The position numbers were made by a program, and so were the translations under genes. The notes under the pieces were generated by a model. It did not search any database, was not told the DNA's origin, and saw nothing but the letters and a program-made list of their open reading frames with translations. A stretch of 64,000 nt of DNA, taken from contig NZ_OZ038523.1 of the NCBI RefSeq assembly GCF_964036595.1, positions 710,501 through 774,500 on the forward strand, given 5' to 3'. This DNA is from Tenacibaculum sp. 190524A05c. GTDB lineage: Bacteria; Bacteroidota; Bacteroidia; Flavobacteriales; Flavobacteriaceae. Positions 44,602 to 52,288 of this stretch are shown in pieces (the first letter of the stretch is position 1; every line of letters begins with the position of its first letter).

Positions 44602-45843
44602 ATGACTAAATTTTTAATCGCGTGTCTATCTTTTTTAATGATTTCTATTACCTATTCGCAATCAATTGATGTTGATAGCTGGACTCAAGATCTTGATACT
44701 TATAAGAGCAACTTGGAAAAATATCATATCGATCTTTATCATAAAATTAATAAAGCAGATTTTGAAAAGGAATTACAGCAGATAAAATCAAACCTTAATA
44801 ACAAAACCGACCTGGAGGTTATCATTGACCTTATGCGATTGACTCGAAAAATAGGTGACGGACATACAGCATTTTCGTTAAGAGGATTTGAAACCCATAA
44901 TTTCCCGATTGAAATTTATAATGTCAATGGACAATGGAGAGTGATCAAAACAACTAAAGAGCACAAAAACCTTCTAGGTAAAATTTTGATACAAATTGAT
45001 AACGAATCAATTGATAAAGTCTCCCAAGAAGTAAGTAAAGTTGCTCAATATATTGAAAACAAACAATCAGAGATTATTAGAACCGGACAATATTTAATGA
45101 AATCTGAAGTACTCTTTGGTTTGAAGCTAACAAAGAATCAACGTAAGGCAGATTTTATTTTTTTAGACGATACAGGAGAGAAAACCAATGTTTCTTTAGA
45201 AGCAATTGCGAAAACCGATTACCATAAAAAAACCGAATTTGAATCTTTCACTATAAATGTTCCAGAAATACAAAAACCTTCAGATTCAAAACTAGATTAT
45301 CTTTGGTTTAGTCCTATTAAAAACACTTCAGCGATTTATATCAAATTTGAGAGCTACCCCTCTTTTCAAGATATGGAAGCCTTTGGAGGTTCCCTTTTGT
45401 ATTACATCAACAAGAATCAAATTAAGCAAGTGGTTATTGATTTAAGAAATAATGGTGGTGGAGATTTTTTTATTGGTACTTTTTTGGCTTATTATCTTAA
45501 TCTGGCTAATAGCATTGATTGGAAATCTGGAGTATACGTGCTAACGGATAAAGTTACTTTTTCTGCAGCCACGAGTAATGCTTCTCAATTCAGACAGATG
45601 TTAAATGCAAAAATTATTGGAGAACCTACCGGTTCTAATCCAACAGGTTATCAAGATATGGGAGAATTTACGCTTCAAAATTCTGGGAGAATTGTTACAT
45701 ATTCAAAGCGATTATTCCGATTCCAAGAACAGGTAACTCAAGGAGTACAACCAGATGTCCAGATACCATATGATTGGAAAAGTTACTCAAATGGAATCGA
45801 TAATATGATGCAATGGATTATTAATGATATACTGAAAAAATAG
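44602..45843 (+). CDS. Secreted S41-family peptidase
   Basis: 413 residues with a signal peptide (LIACLSFLMISITYSQ). The N-terminal helical region (IGDGHTAFSLRG) is typical of Bacteroidota S41 proteins. The catalytic tail-specific protease domain (about 250-400) has VVIDLRNNGGGD, the serine nucleophile motif VTFSAATSNA and EPTGSNPTGYQD. No clear PDZ domain is seen. It is probably a periplasmic peptidase controlled by the upstream AraC-type gene. Confidence 0.87.
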   Translation: MTKFLIACLSFLMISITYSQSIDVDSWTQDLDTYKSNLEKYHIDLYHKINKADFEKELQQIKSNLNNKTDLEVIIDLMRLTRKIGDGHTAFSLRGFETHNFPIEIYNVNGQWRVIKTTKEHKNLLGKILIQIDNESIDKVSQEVSKVAQYIENKQSEIIRTGQYLMKSEVLFGLKLTKNQRKADFIFLDDTGEKTNVSLEAIAKTDYHKKTEFESFTINVPEIQKPSDSKLDYLWFSPIKNTSAIYIKFESYPSFQDMEAFGGSLLYYINKNQIKQVVIDLRNNGGGDFFIGTFLAYYLNLANSIDWKSGVYVLTDKVTFSAATSNASQFRQMLNAKIIGEPTGSNPTGYQDMGEFTLQNSGRIVTYSKRLFRFQEQVTQGVQPDVQIPYDWKSYSNGIDNMMQWIINDILKK

Positions 45844-45873
45844 GTGTTTGTATATTAGTTTAATTTTAAAACT

Positions 45874-45898
45874 ATAGATTACTTAAGGAATAATCTAT
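45874..45898 (+). repeat. Intergenic hairpin after the S41 peptidase gene
   Basis: Perfect 8-bp stem ATAGATTA/TAATCTAT with a 9-nt loop and no T-run, so it is a weak terminator at best. Confidence 0.45.
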
Positions 45899-45915
45899 CA
45901 CCAACATTCAAATAA

Positions 45916-46209
45916 ATGAAAATGAATAATAGAAAAAATATATTTTTTGGATTACTACAAATTTTACTTTCACTCCTCTGGATTCGGGAAATGTCTATGT
46001 TCTATTATTACTATCACTATACAAACATACTTTTTGCTCTTAGATATCCTGATTGGGTTTTATTTACAAATATAGTTTTGAGTTTTATTAATCTTTATTA
46101 TGGACTCAAGTTAATGAATAGTAAAATTACAATTAGAAAAAGCTATACCGCATTCGTCATTATAGTCACTTTTGGGGTATTTGTTAACTTTTATTATTGG
46201 TTTCTTTAG
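45916..46209 (+). CDS. Small hypothetical membrane protein, 97 residues
   Basis: Three hydrophobic segments (about residues 9-24, 42-62 and 76-96), rich in Tyr and Phe (MFYYYYHYTNILFALRYPDW). Family not recognised. Confidence 0.6.
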   Translation: MKMNNRKNIFFGLLQILLSLLWIREMSMFYYYYHYTNILFALRYPDWVLFTNIVLSFINLYYGLKLMNSKITIRKSYTAFVIIVTFGVFVNFYYWFL

Positions 46210-46243
46210 TATATCAATATTGATTAATCTCCACATCTAATAT

Positions 46244-46292
46244 TCAATCTTATTAATTATCTTTCGGCGAAAAAGGAAAATGACTTCCCTCC
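46244..46292 (+). repeat. Recurrent intergenic motif with conserved flank (copy 1 of pair)
   Basis: CAATCTTATTAATTATCTTTC followed by GGCGAAAAAGGAAAATGACT and TCCCTCC. Positions 46251-46292 match 48741-48782 with three differences. It lies between two unrelated genes. Confidence 0.75.
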
Positions 46293-46340
46293 TTTTCCCG
46301 TGAATCTTATAAATAAATCCGTTATTTGAAATCAAAAAAT

Positions 46341-47309
46341 ATGAAAGAGGACTTTGAATATAAACTCGAGCAAATAAAAAATGTTTGGAATCAATTCATT
46401 TGGGAATATGATTTCTGCAAAAAAGAAATAAAATTTGATTTCGAAGCAAGAACTAATTATTTCGGAGATATATTCGGATATTTTCTTGACACTAACGTCA
46501 TAATACTCCAATATTCTAATTCAGAATCAAATAGTATCCGGTTTTCAAATCAAATAAGTCTTTTACAAAGTATATATGTTCAACAAGATTTTATCGAAGA
46601 ATTATTAAGACTTTTTAAATTAAGAATCAACAAAGGAGATTTAAAAAAAGATCCAAACTACACTATAAATAGAAATATTAGGAATGAATTGGTAGGACAT
46701 CCAATTAGAAGAGAGAATGGAAATGGAGAACTAATTAGCTCATGTCTATTTGGTTACAATGGAGGAGATAGTAAAATAACTTATTTAAAATATCATAGAG
46801 AGAATAATTTCAAATTTGAATCTATGGAATTTTTGATTTCAGAAATAATTTCAAGACATAAAGAATTTCTTAACTATTATTTTGACAAAATATTAAATAA
46901 ACTTAAACGGATTCTTTCAAAATTCATTAAAAAAATTGACACTTTAGAAAGTTTAATAGAAAATAAAAGTTTTAATGAAATATTAAATATTTCAGAAGTG
47001 TTTTTTGAATCAATATTTGAATCTGACTATATTTATGATAAAGATTCCTTATTAATAATATATTCAAAAAAAAATGATCATCTAAGATATCAAAACTTTA
47101 TTGATCGATTTTATAGAGATCTAAAAACAGGATTGAAAGAAATCAAAGAGTATGTAAAGGAATTGTTCGAACCTCAATCTCCAAGAAGTAAAACTGAAGC
47201 TGAAAAAACTATTTTCAAAATAGAATTTGTTGAAGCATCAGAATTAAGTCCTGAAAAAATTGAATTACCTATTACATATCATTATGAACTTGGTAAATTA
47301 GCTATATAA
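46341..47309 (+). CDS. HEPN-motif helical protein, unknown function
   Basis: 322 residues from the ATG at 46341 (a TTG at 46326 is in frame). It is almost wholly helical and charged. The segment NRNIRNELVGHPIRR contains an R-X5-H motif with Asn directly after Arg (R114, N115, H120), the pattern of HEPN-domain RNases. It follows a long helix, as expected for that fold. A 51-residue ORF follows 9 nt after the stop, which suggests a toxin-antitoxin-like pair, but no nuclease activity is shown. Not matched to a named family. Confidence 0.6.
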   Translation: MKEDFEYKLEQIKNVWNQFIWEYDFCKKEIKFDFEARTNYFGDIFGYFLDTNVIILQYSNSESNSIRFSNQISLLQSIYVQQDFIEELLRLFKLRINKGDLKKDPNYTINRNIRNELVGHPIRRENGNGELISSCLFGYNGGDSKITYLKYHRENNFKFESMEFLISEIISRHKEFLNYYFDKILNKLKRILSKFIKKIDTLESLIENKSFNEILNISEVFFESIFESDYIYDKDSLLIIYSKKNDHLRYQNFIDRFYRDLKTGLKEIKEYVKELFEPQSPRSKTEAEKTIFKIEFVEASELSPEKIELPITYHYELGKLAI

Positions 47310-47318
47310 AGAAATTCA

Positions 47319-47474
47319 ATGGACTTTAATTTTTTCAGTGATTGTTTGAAACAAAAATGTTTAGATAATAAATTGGTTCTTGAAGAATTAAAACATATGA
47401 AATCGAATATTTTTAATAAAATTGAATACTACACAGCGCTAAGACTAATATATAAAGAGTTGAAAGAAGAATGA
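47319..47474 (+). CDS. Small 51-residue ORF downstream of the HEPN-like gene
   Basis: The ORF begins ATGGACTTTAAT and encodes a helical, charged peptide: MDFNFFSDCLKQKC at the start, EELKHMKSN in the middle and IYKELKEE at the end. The 9-nt spacing to the HEPN-like gene suggests co-translation and a role as its partner. Small size makes chance possible. Confidence 0.5.
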   Translation: MDFNFFSDCLKQKCLDNKLVLEELKHMKSNIFNKIEYYTALRLIYKELKEE

Positions 47475-47508
47475 ATAAAAAAGCCGATGTATACATAGCA
47501 CTAAAAGA

Positions 47509-48192
47509 ATGATATTGAAAAACGGATTAATAAGCATTCTAAATGCCATATTGGCAACTATTCTCTATCTCATAGGAATTGAACTTTTTGGTTCTTGGAT
47601 TTTTTTAGCTAAAATACTTGGTATTGAGAACTATTACGAGTATTATCTTTTAATCCAAGGAACACTTCAGCTAATAAGTGTTTTGATTTTTATGTATTTC
47701 ATTAGAAAGATGACTTTCAAAAATTTGATTGTGGATACTCAACTAAAATGGTATGTATTTGGGGTAATAATTGGAATTTCATTTGTCTTTATTCAAACAC
47801 CTCTAAATTGGATTTACAATTTATTCTTTGAAACAGAATACCATATAGCTTATAGATTTGATGGTTTACCAAAATTTAAGAATATCAATATTATTCCTGT
47901 GATACTAATGATACCCATTGGAGAAGAATTGATTTTTAGAGAATATATCCAAAATTATTTACAGAAGACAACGAATGAAGTAATTGCAATTTTGTTTGCT
48001 TCTTTGATGTTTGCTTCAATTCATTCTCCTTATATGAATTTAATATTAGGATCATCAAATGAAAATTGGCATTTGTTCTATTTAACATTTTTTGGAGGCT
48101 TAATATCTGGAACTCTATACTTAAAATCTAAATCGATTGGTCCTTCTATCCTATTTCATGTTTTTTGGAATGTAATGGCTTGCATTGTTTAA
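47509..48192 (+). CDS. CPBP-family intramembrane metalloprotease
   Basis: 227 residues, six to seven membrane helices. The conserved glutamates are E139 and E140 in GEELIFREYIQ (EExxxR motif), with the later histidines H172 (ASIHSPYMN) and H217 (FHVFWN). Members process prenylated or leader-type peptides, or confer immunity; the substrate is unknown. Confidence 0.86.
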   Translation: MILKNGLISILNAILATILYLIGIELFGSWIFLAKILGIENYYEYYLLIQGTLQLISVLIFMYFIRKMTFKNLIVDTQLKWYVFGVIIGISFVFIQTPLNWIYNLFFETEYHIAYRFDGLPKFKNINIIPVILMIPIGEELIFREYIQNYLQKTTNEVIAILFASLMFASIHSPYMNLILGSSNENWHLFYLTFFGGLISGTLYLKSKSIGPSILFHVFWNVMACIV

Positions 48193-48257
48193 CATATAAA
48201 AACAAATGCTCCATTTAATTACAACTATATCAAAGCTTAGATACCATAGCTAAATTT

Positions 48258-48282
48258 AAATCTTATTAATTATCTTTTCCGC
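48258..48282 (+). repeat. Recurrent intergenic motif copy
   Basis: AAATCTTATTAATTATCTTT followed by TCCGC, about 30 nt before the next ATG. Same family as the other TTATTAATTATCTTTC copies. Confidence 0.6.
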
Positions 48283-48309
48283 AGTAATTTAAATACTATG
48301 CAATAAATT

Positions 48310-48717
48310 ATGAAATATCTTAAAATGAAAAACTATGTAGCTTTAATAATATCTATTTTGACTTTAACAAGTTGTTTTAAAAGGAACTATGAAAGTGAAT
48401 TGATTAAATCACCTACTGGCAATTTTGAAATTAAAACAACCGTAAATAGAACTGATAAAAATGCAGACAATTACGCTGATGTAATTATTCATATTTTCGA
48501 TATAAAAAGTAATAAGGTAACTCAATTGAATACTGGAGTTGGCGATTTTAGTAAATGGTCAGTCGGTTGGACTAAAATAGGAGATACAATCGTTCTTCAA
48601 AGCAGTGATATAGGAAATAAAGCATGGATTATTAGTAATAACAAACCTATTGAGATTAAAATGACAGATAATCTGAATAATCGAGCTGAATTTCTTAAAT
48701 CAGAAAAATACGACTAA
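48310..48717 (+). CDS. Hypothetical lipoprotein, 135 residues
   Basis: The lipobox is ISILTLTSCFKR. The start could also be the second Met (48325). The mature domain (SPTGNFEIKTTVNRTDKNAD, KWSVGWTKIGDTIVLQSSDIG) looks like a small beta sandwich. Function unknown. Confidence 0.66.
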   Translation: MKYLKMKNYVALIISILTLTSCFKRNYESELIKSPTGNFEIKTTVNRTDKNADNYADVIIHIFDIKSNKVTQLNTGVGDFSKWSVGWTKIGDTIVLQSSDIGNKAWIISNNKPIEIKMTDNLNNRAEFLKSEKYD

Positions 48718-48736
48718 GAAACTCAACGGAAACTTA

Positions 48737-48782
48737 ATCCTATTAGTTATCTTTCGGTGAAAAAGAAAAATGACTTCCCTCC
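48737..48782 (+). repeat. Recurrent intergenic motif with conserved flank (copy 2 of pair)
   Basis: TCCTATTAGTTATCTTTCGG, then TGAAAAAGAAAAATGACTTC and CCTCC. It is nearly identical over about 42 nt to 46251-46292. Confidence 0.75.
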
Positions 48783-48828
48783 TAGTCCTGTATAAACTAT
48801 GTTCAAATATATTATAGAATAAGATGTA

Positions 48829-49161
48829 ATGGCTATACCTAAAAAAGGATCAAGAAAAATAATTGTAAATAACGAGAAGTATAAATGGCTTATTCGAAAA
48901 AAGGGAACATATTCTCAAACGGTTTTTGGAAATGGTAAATTACATATTGCTATTGAATTAGAAGAGAACCCAGGAGCTAGCTTGTTCATTATTTCGGATC
49001 GTAATCATCCTAATGATATAGAAACAAAATCAGTAAATCCGATAAAACCATCTGACATTTCTAATTGGATATTGCAGGCTTATGATTTAGGATGGAATCC
49101 TTCAAATATGGGAAATCCCTTGCAAACTAGAATTATTAATGGTAAAATGGAATTAGTATAG
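48829..49161 (+). CDS. Conserved hypothetical protein, MAIPKKGSR type
   Basis: 110 residues, soluble. The opening MAIPKKGSRKIIVNNEKYKW and the ending SNWILQAYDLGWNPSNMG belong to a small protein type that I recall from several phyla as uncharacterised. Possibly immunity-like. Function unknown. Confidence 0.68.
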   Translation: MAIPKKGSRKIIVNNEKYKWLIRKKGTYSQTVFGNGKLHIAIELEENPGASLFIISDRNHPNDIETKSVNPIKPSDISNWILQAYDLGWNPSNMGNPLQTRIINGKMELV

Positions 49162-49208
49162 AATATACATTATATGCCAAAATGTATAATTAATTCCCTC
49201 TGAGAACT

Positions 49209-49232
49209 CATTATTATTAATTATCTTTTCCG
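49209..49232 (+). repeat. Recurrent intergenic motif copy
   Basis: CATTATTATTAATTATCTTT then TCCG. The inverted partner ATAATTAAT lies at about 49186-49195 after AATGTAT, so a hairpin can form. Confidence 0.6.
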
Positions 49233-49293
49233 AAATACTGTAAATAGAATTTAACAAAACCAAGCTTAAAAAGAAATAAACAAAAAAGATAAA

Positions 49294-49647
49294 ATGAACT
49301 TAAAAGAAAACAAAGAGATTAAAGAGATTTTGGAGAATGTAAAAATTGGAATGATTGATTACATTGAACCAGGAGAAACAGAATACACCGAATCTGATGT
49401 TGAAAAGTGTATATCTATAATGAACAATTTCCTTTCAGAAATATCCAATTCAGATTCACGCGAAATTGGAATGCAAAGTGTTAAAAAAGTGGTTATTGAA
49501 TTAAATAAGCTAAATGAAGAATGTGAGTATGAAATAATAGAAACAGACCAAAGAGAACAACTAGCTGAAATAATAATTATAGCTGGTAGTCTTAAAGGTT
49601 ATAACAATAAAAATGAGGATATCACTGAACAATGGAGAGATTGGTAG
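49294..49647 (+). CDS. Hypothetical acidic protein, 117 residues
   Basis: A soluble, mainly helical, acidic protein (DYIEPGETEYTESDVEKCIS, SVKKVVIELNKLNEECEYEI, EQWRDW at the end). It looks like the small immunity proteins common in Bacteroidota, but I cannot assign a family. Confidence 0.62.
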   Translation: MNLKENKEIKEILENVKIGMIDYIEPGETEYTESDVEKCISIMNNFLSEISNSDSREIGMQSVKKVVIELNKLNEECEYEIIETDQREQLAEIIIIAGSLKGYNNKNEDITEQWRDW

Positions 49648-49682
49648 AATACATCATATAATTAATGTATTAAGTTAAAATT

Positions 49683-50159
49683 ATGGAAATGAAAAAAGTC
49701 TTATTCTTAATAGTACTATTAATTGGTATTAACTCTTGGACTCAAAAACTAACTTGTGATGACTTTAAGATTGGAACATTCTATATTCCAACTACAGAAG
49801 AAATTAATAAATATAGAATTGAAGCAAATGATAGTATTGCGGAAATGATTCAAAAACGCGACTTATCCATCAAAAAATGGATTGTCGTTCGAGATAAAAA
49901 CACTCAAATTGAATGGACTAATGGAATAGGAAATGGAAAACCAGAATATGAAATAATTGAATGGTTAGATGACTGTACGTATCGATTAACTTATGACGCT
50001 ACAAAATCGAAATTAAATGATGAAAAGAAATGGGTTAATGACAATAATGGAATTGTTGTTACAAAAACAAAAATTGAAAATAACTGTATGTCTTATAGAG
50101 CAACAATGACTACCAAAGATGGGCAAAAAATTTCTCAAAACGGGATCATATGTAAGTAA
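49683..50159 (+). CDS. Secreted hypothetical protein, 158 residues
   Basis: Signal peptide KKVLFLIVLLIGINSWTQK (start 49683 or 49689). The mature part begins LTCDDFKIGTFYIP and has cysteines in WLDDCTYRL, IENNCMSYR and the terminal GIICK, probably paired in disulfides. This block is typical of a small lipocalin-like secreted family in Flavobacteriaceae. Function unknown. Confidence 0.7.
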   Translation: MEMKKVLFLIVLLIGINSWTQKLTCDDFKIGTFYIPTTEEINKYRIEANDSIAEMIQKRDLSIKKWIVVRDKNTQIEWTNGIGNGKPEYEIIEWLDDCTYRLTYDATKSKLNDEKKWVNDNNGIVVTKTKIENNCMSYRATMTTKDGQKISQNGIICK

Positions 50160-50208
50160 TAAAATAAGATTCGGTAATTTCATTTTTTCCAAACTTTCTA
50201 ACTTAGCA

Positions 50209-50709
50209 ATGAAAAAGTTAACAATAATTCTTACGCTACTTTTATTAGGGAATATTTTTGAACTGAATAGTCAAAATATTCATTTCAAAAGATTAAAGAA
50301 TCCTAAAAATCTCAAACAAAAGGATTCTTTGATTATTGATTTAAAAAAAGGAGGTGCTTTTCATAATGTCTGGCAAAGATTAGTAATCATAAGAGAAAAA
50401 GAAAAACTACAATTAATTAAAATTGATAATGTTACTGAGCTTGTTTTAAAGTATGATAAAACATCAGTTTTATCAAATTCAGAAGAGAATTGGCTTAAAA
50501 ATAATTTTAATAAAGTTTTTAAATCTGATAATAAAACAAGAATAAGTAACGAAGAATATATCTCTATTATTAATAAAATCAGTGATTTAATTTTAACTTA
50601 TAAAGATTGTAAAACCAATATAACCGGTAAGTATTCGAAAATTACTATTTCAATGAATAATATTAAAGAAGTTTTTGACTTTAACTGTGAAATACATGCT
50701 AACTTATAA
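50209..50709 (+). CDS. Secreted hypothetical protein, 166 residues
   Basis: I start at the ATG 50209, which gives a signal peptide (KKLTIILTLLLLGNIFELNSQ). The longer frame from 50119 would overlap the previous gene and place this signal internally. The mature domain has KGGAFHNVWQRLVIIREKE and a C-terminal single-Cys DCK/FNCE pair. Family not recognised. Confidence 0.65.
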   Translation: MKKLTIILTLLLLGNIFELNSQNIHFKRLKNPKNLKQKDSLIIDLKKGGAFHNVWQRLVIIREKEKLQLIKIDNVTELVLKYDKTSVLSNSEENWLKNNFNKVFKSDNKTRISNEEYISIINKISDLILTYKDCKTNITGKYSKITISMNNIKEVFDFNCEIHANL

Positions 50710-50737
50710 AAACCTGTAAACTCTAATAACAAAACTC

Positions 50738-50760
50738 GATCTTATTACATATCTTTCACT
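50738..50760 (+). repeat. Recurrent intergenic motif copy
   Basis: GATCTTATTACATATCTTTC, a diverged copy of TTATTAATTATCTTTC, about 42 nt before the next ATG. Confidence 0.5.
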
Positions 50761-50801
50761 AACAATGGAAAGACTACATTAATCACTATTTAAAACATTT
50801 C

Positions 50802-51632
50802 ATGAAAAAGACAATTACTTTAATTTTACTAGGTATGCTATCATTAGGCTTATTTAGCTTCATAAAGAAAGATAAAAAGAAAACTACCAATTCAAGTTCG
50901 GTAATTCTAGGGATGGTTCTTTTAGAAGATCCTAACTCATTTGACTTGAAAAAAACTATAAATGAATTACGAACGAAATGGAAATTAAAAGTTGATGAGA
51001 GTGAATCTGATGATAAAGCTGCCGTATTATTAATAAATGATTACAGAATTGTAATAGCAAATATTGCCGCTCCTATTCCAGGAAAAGAAGTTGAAAACGC
51101 CGCAGAATTCAATTATTTCTGGAAAAATGGAGCTCAGGAAGCATCTAAACATAAAGGTCATATTGTTGTTTCAATTATGAATGCAGGCAAAAATCCTGTA
51201 CAAGAAAATGTATTATACAGTAAAATAGCTTCAGCAGTTATGAACAACAGTTCATCATTAGGTATTTATATTGGAGGAAGAACTTTAGTTCTGAAAAAAG
51301 ATTTTTACCTCGCAAATGTGGAAATGATGACGGAAGAAGATCTTCCTTTATACAATTGGATTTACTTTGGAATAAAGCAATTAAACGGAAAACAATCTGT
51401 TTACACCTATGGCCTATCTGATTTTGGAAAAATGGAAATGGAGATTATAGATTCAAATAAATCCATTCAAGAAATCAATGAAATGATGTTTAACATTACT
51501 CACTATGTAATTGCTTATAATGTGACGTTAAGAGACGGTGAAACTATTGGTTTATCTGCAGAACAAAAACTAAAAATATCGGAATCAAAAGGTAAGTTTT
51601 TAGGAGGAAACACATTAAAAATTAAGTTTTAA
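50802..51632 (+). CDS. DUF4261 domain protein with signal-like N-terminus
   Basis: 276 residues. An N-terminal hydrophobic segment (TITLILLGMLSLGLFSF) precedes a DUF4261-like domain: SVILGMVLLEDPNSFDL, NIAAPIPGKEVENAAEFNYFW, HKGHIVVSIM, the C-terminal TYGLSDFGKMEMEI and RDGETIGLSAEQK. The family is uncharacterised; related domains occur in immunity loci. Confidence 0.8.
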   Translation: MKKTITLILLGMLSLGLFSFIKKDKKKTTNSSSVILGMVLLEDPNSFDLKKTINELRTKWKLKVDESESDDKAAVLLINDYRIVIANIAAPIPGKEVENAAEFNYFWKNGAQEASKHKGHIVVSIMNAGKNPVQENVLYSKIASAVMNNSSSLGIYIGGRTLVLKKDFYLANVEMMTEEDLPLYNWIYFGIKQLNGKQSVYTYGLSDFGKMEMEIIDSNKSIQEINEMMFNITHYVIAYNVTLRDGETIGLSAEQKLKISESKGKFLGGNTLKIKF

Positions 51633-51693
51633 AAGTCTTTTATAAATTCTCAAAATGAGAACGACTTCATGATAACTTTCACTCAAAAACTCT

Positions 51694-52140
51694 ATGAAAA
51701 CAATTTTACTACAAAAAGACGAGTATTCTATTTCTAATGATCAATCTCAATTAGATATTGATGCTATTCATAATTTTTTATCAACTAAAGCATATTGGTC
51801 TTTAAACATTCCTAAGGAAAAAGTAGAAGTTTCTATTAAGAATTCACTTTGTTTCGGACTGTATAAGAATAGTAAACAAATAGGATTTGCAAGAGTAATC
51901 TCAGATTTCTCAACAATAGCTTACTTAGGAGATGTTTACATATTAGAAGAACACCGTGGAAAAGGTCTTTCAAAATGGTTAATGGAAACTATTATGAGTT
52001 TTCCTGAACTTCAAGGATTACGCAGATGGATTTTACTCACAGGTGATGCTCATGAACTATATAGAAAATACGGTTGGACAGACTTAGCGGATTCAACAAA
52101 CTGGATGGAATTACATAATAAGAATGTGTATTCTCATTAA
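51694..52140 (+). CDS. GNAT-family N-acetyltransferase
   Basis: 148 residues with a single GNAT domain. The acetyl-CoA site is YILEEHRGKGLSKWLMETI (R/Q-x-x-G-x-G/A type) at about residues 87-105, and the core beta strands are in GFARVISDFSTIAYLGDVY. The C-terminal ELYRKYGWTDL is typical. Substrate unknown. It is one of the last genes of the accessory block. Confidence 0.87.
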   Translation: MKTILLQKDEYSISNDQSQLDIDAIHNFLSTKAYWSLNIPKEKVEVSIKNSLCFGLYKNSKQIGFARVISDFSTIAYLGDVYILEEHRGKGLSKWLMETIMSFPELQGLRRWILLTGDAHELYRKYGWTDLADSTNWMELHNKNVYSH

Positions 52141-52182
52141 GTAACACAACATTACTTTCGAATTAAAGGATAAATCTATAAT

Positions 52183-52205
52183 TCAAACTTATTAATTATC
52201 TTTCG
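52183..52205 (+). repeat. Recurrent intergenic motif copy (rightmost clear copy)
   Basis: CAAACTTATTAATTATCTTTC followed by GTTAAAATAGAAAAAGG, resembling the flank of the copies at 46244 and 48737. No clear copy is seen to the right of this point; a degenerate one may lie at 56692. Confidence 0.65.
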
Positions 52206-52288
52206 TTAAAATAGAAAAAGGTTTTCTTCTTCTTTTAAATAAAACTCTTAAATACATTGATCAAAAATTGGATGATCTGATATATAAT

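Noticed and set aside
47471..47512. 13-codon ORF overlapping the end of the 51-residue ORF
   Set aside because: Too short, no conserved feature, and the CPBP gene has its own ATG.
31353..52288. Canonical class 1 or Vibrio-type integron attC sites
   Set aside because: The boundary triplets AAC/GTT are present, but the full RYYYAAC/GTTRRRY consensus is not met in the elements I inspected and no integrase gene is in the window, so I report only attC-like elements.
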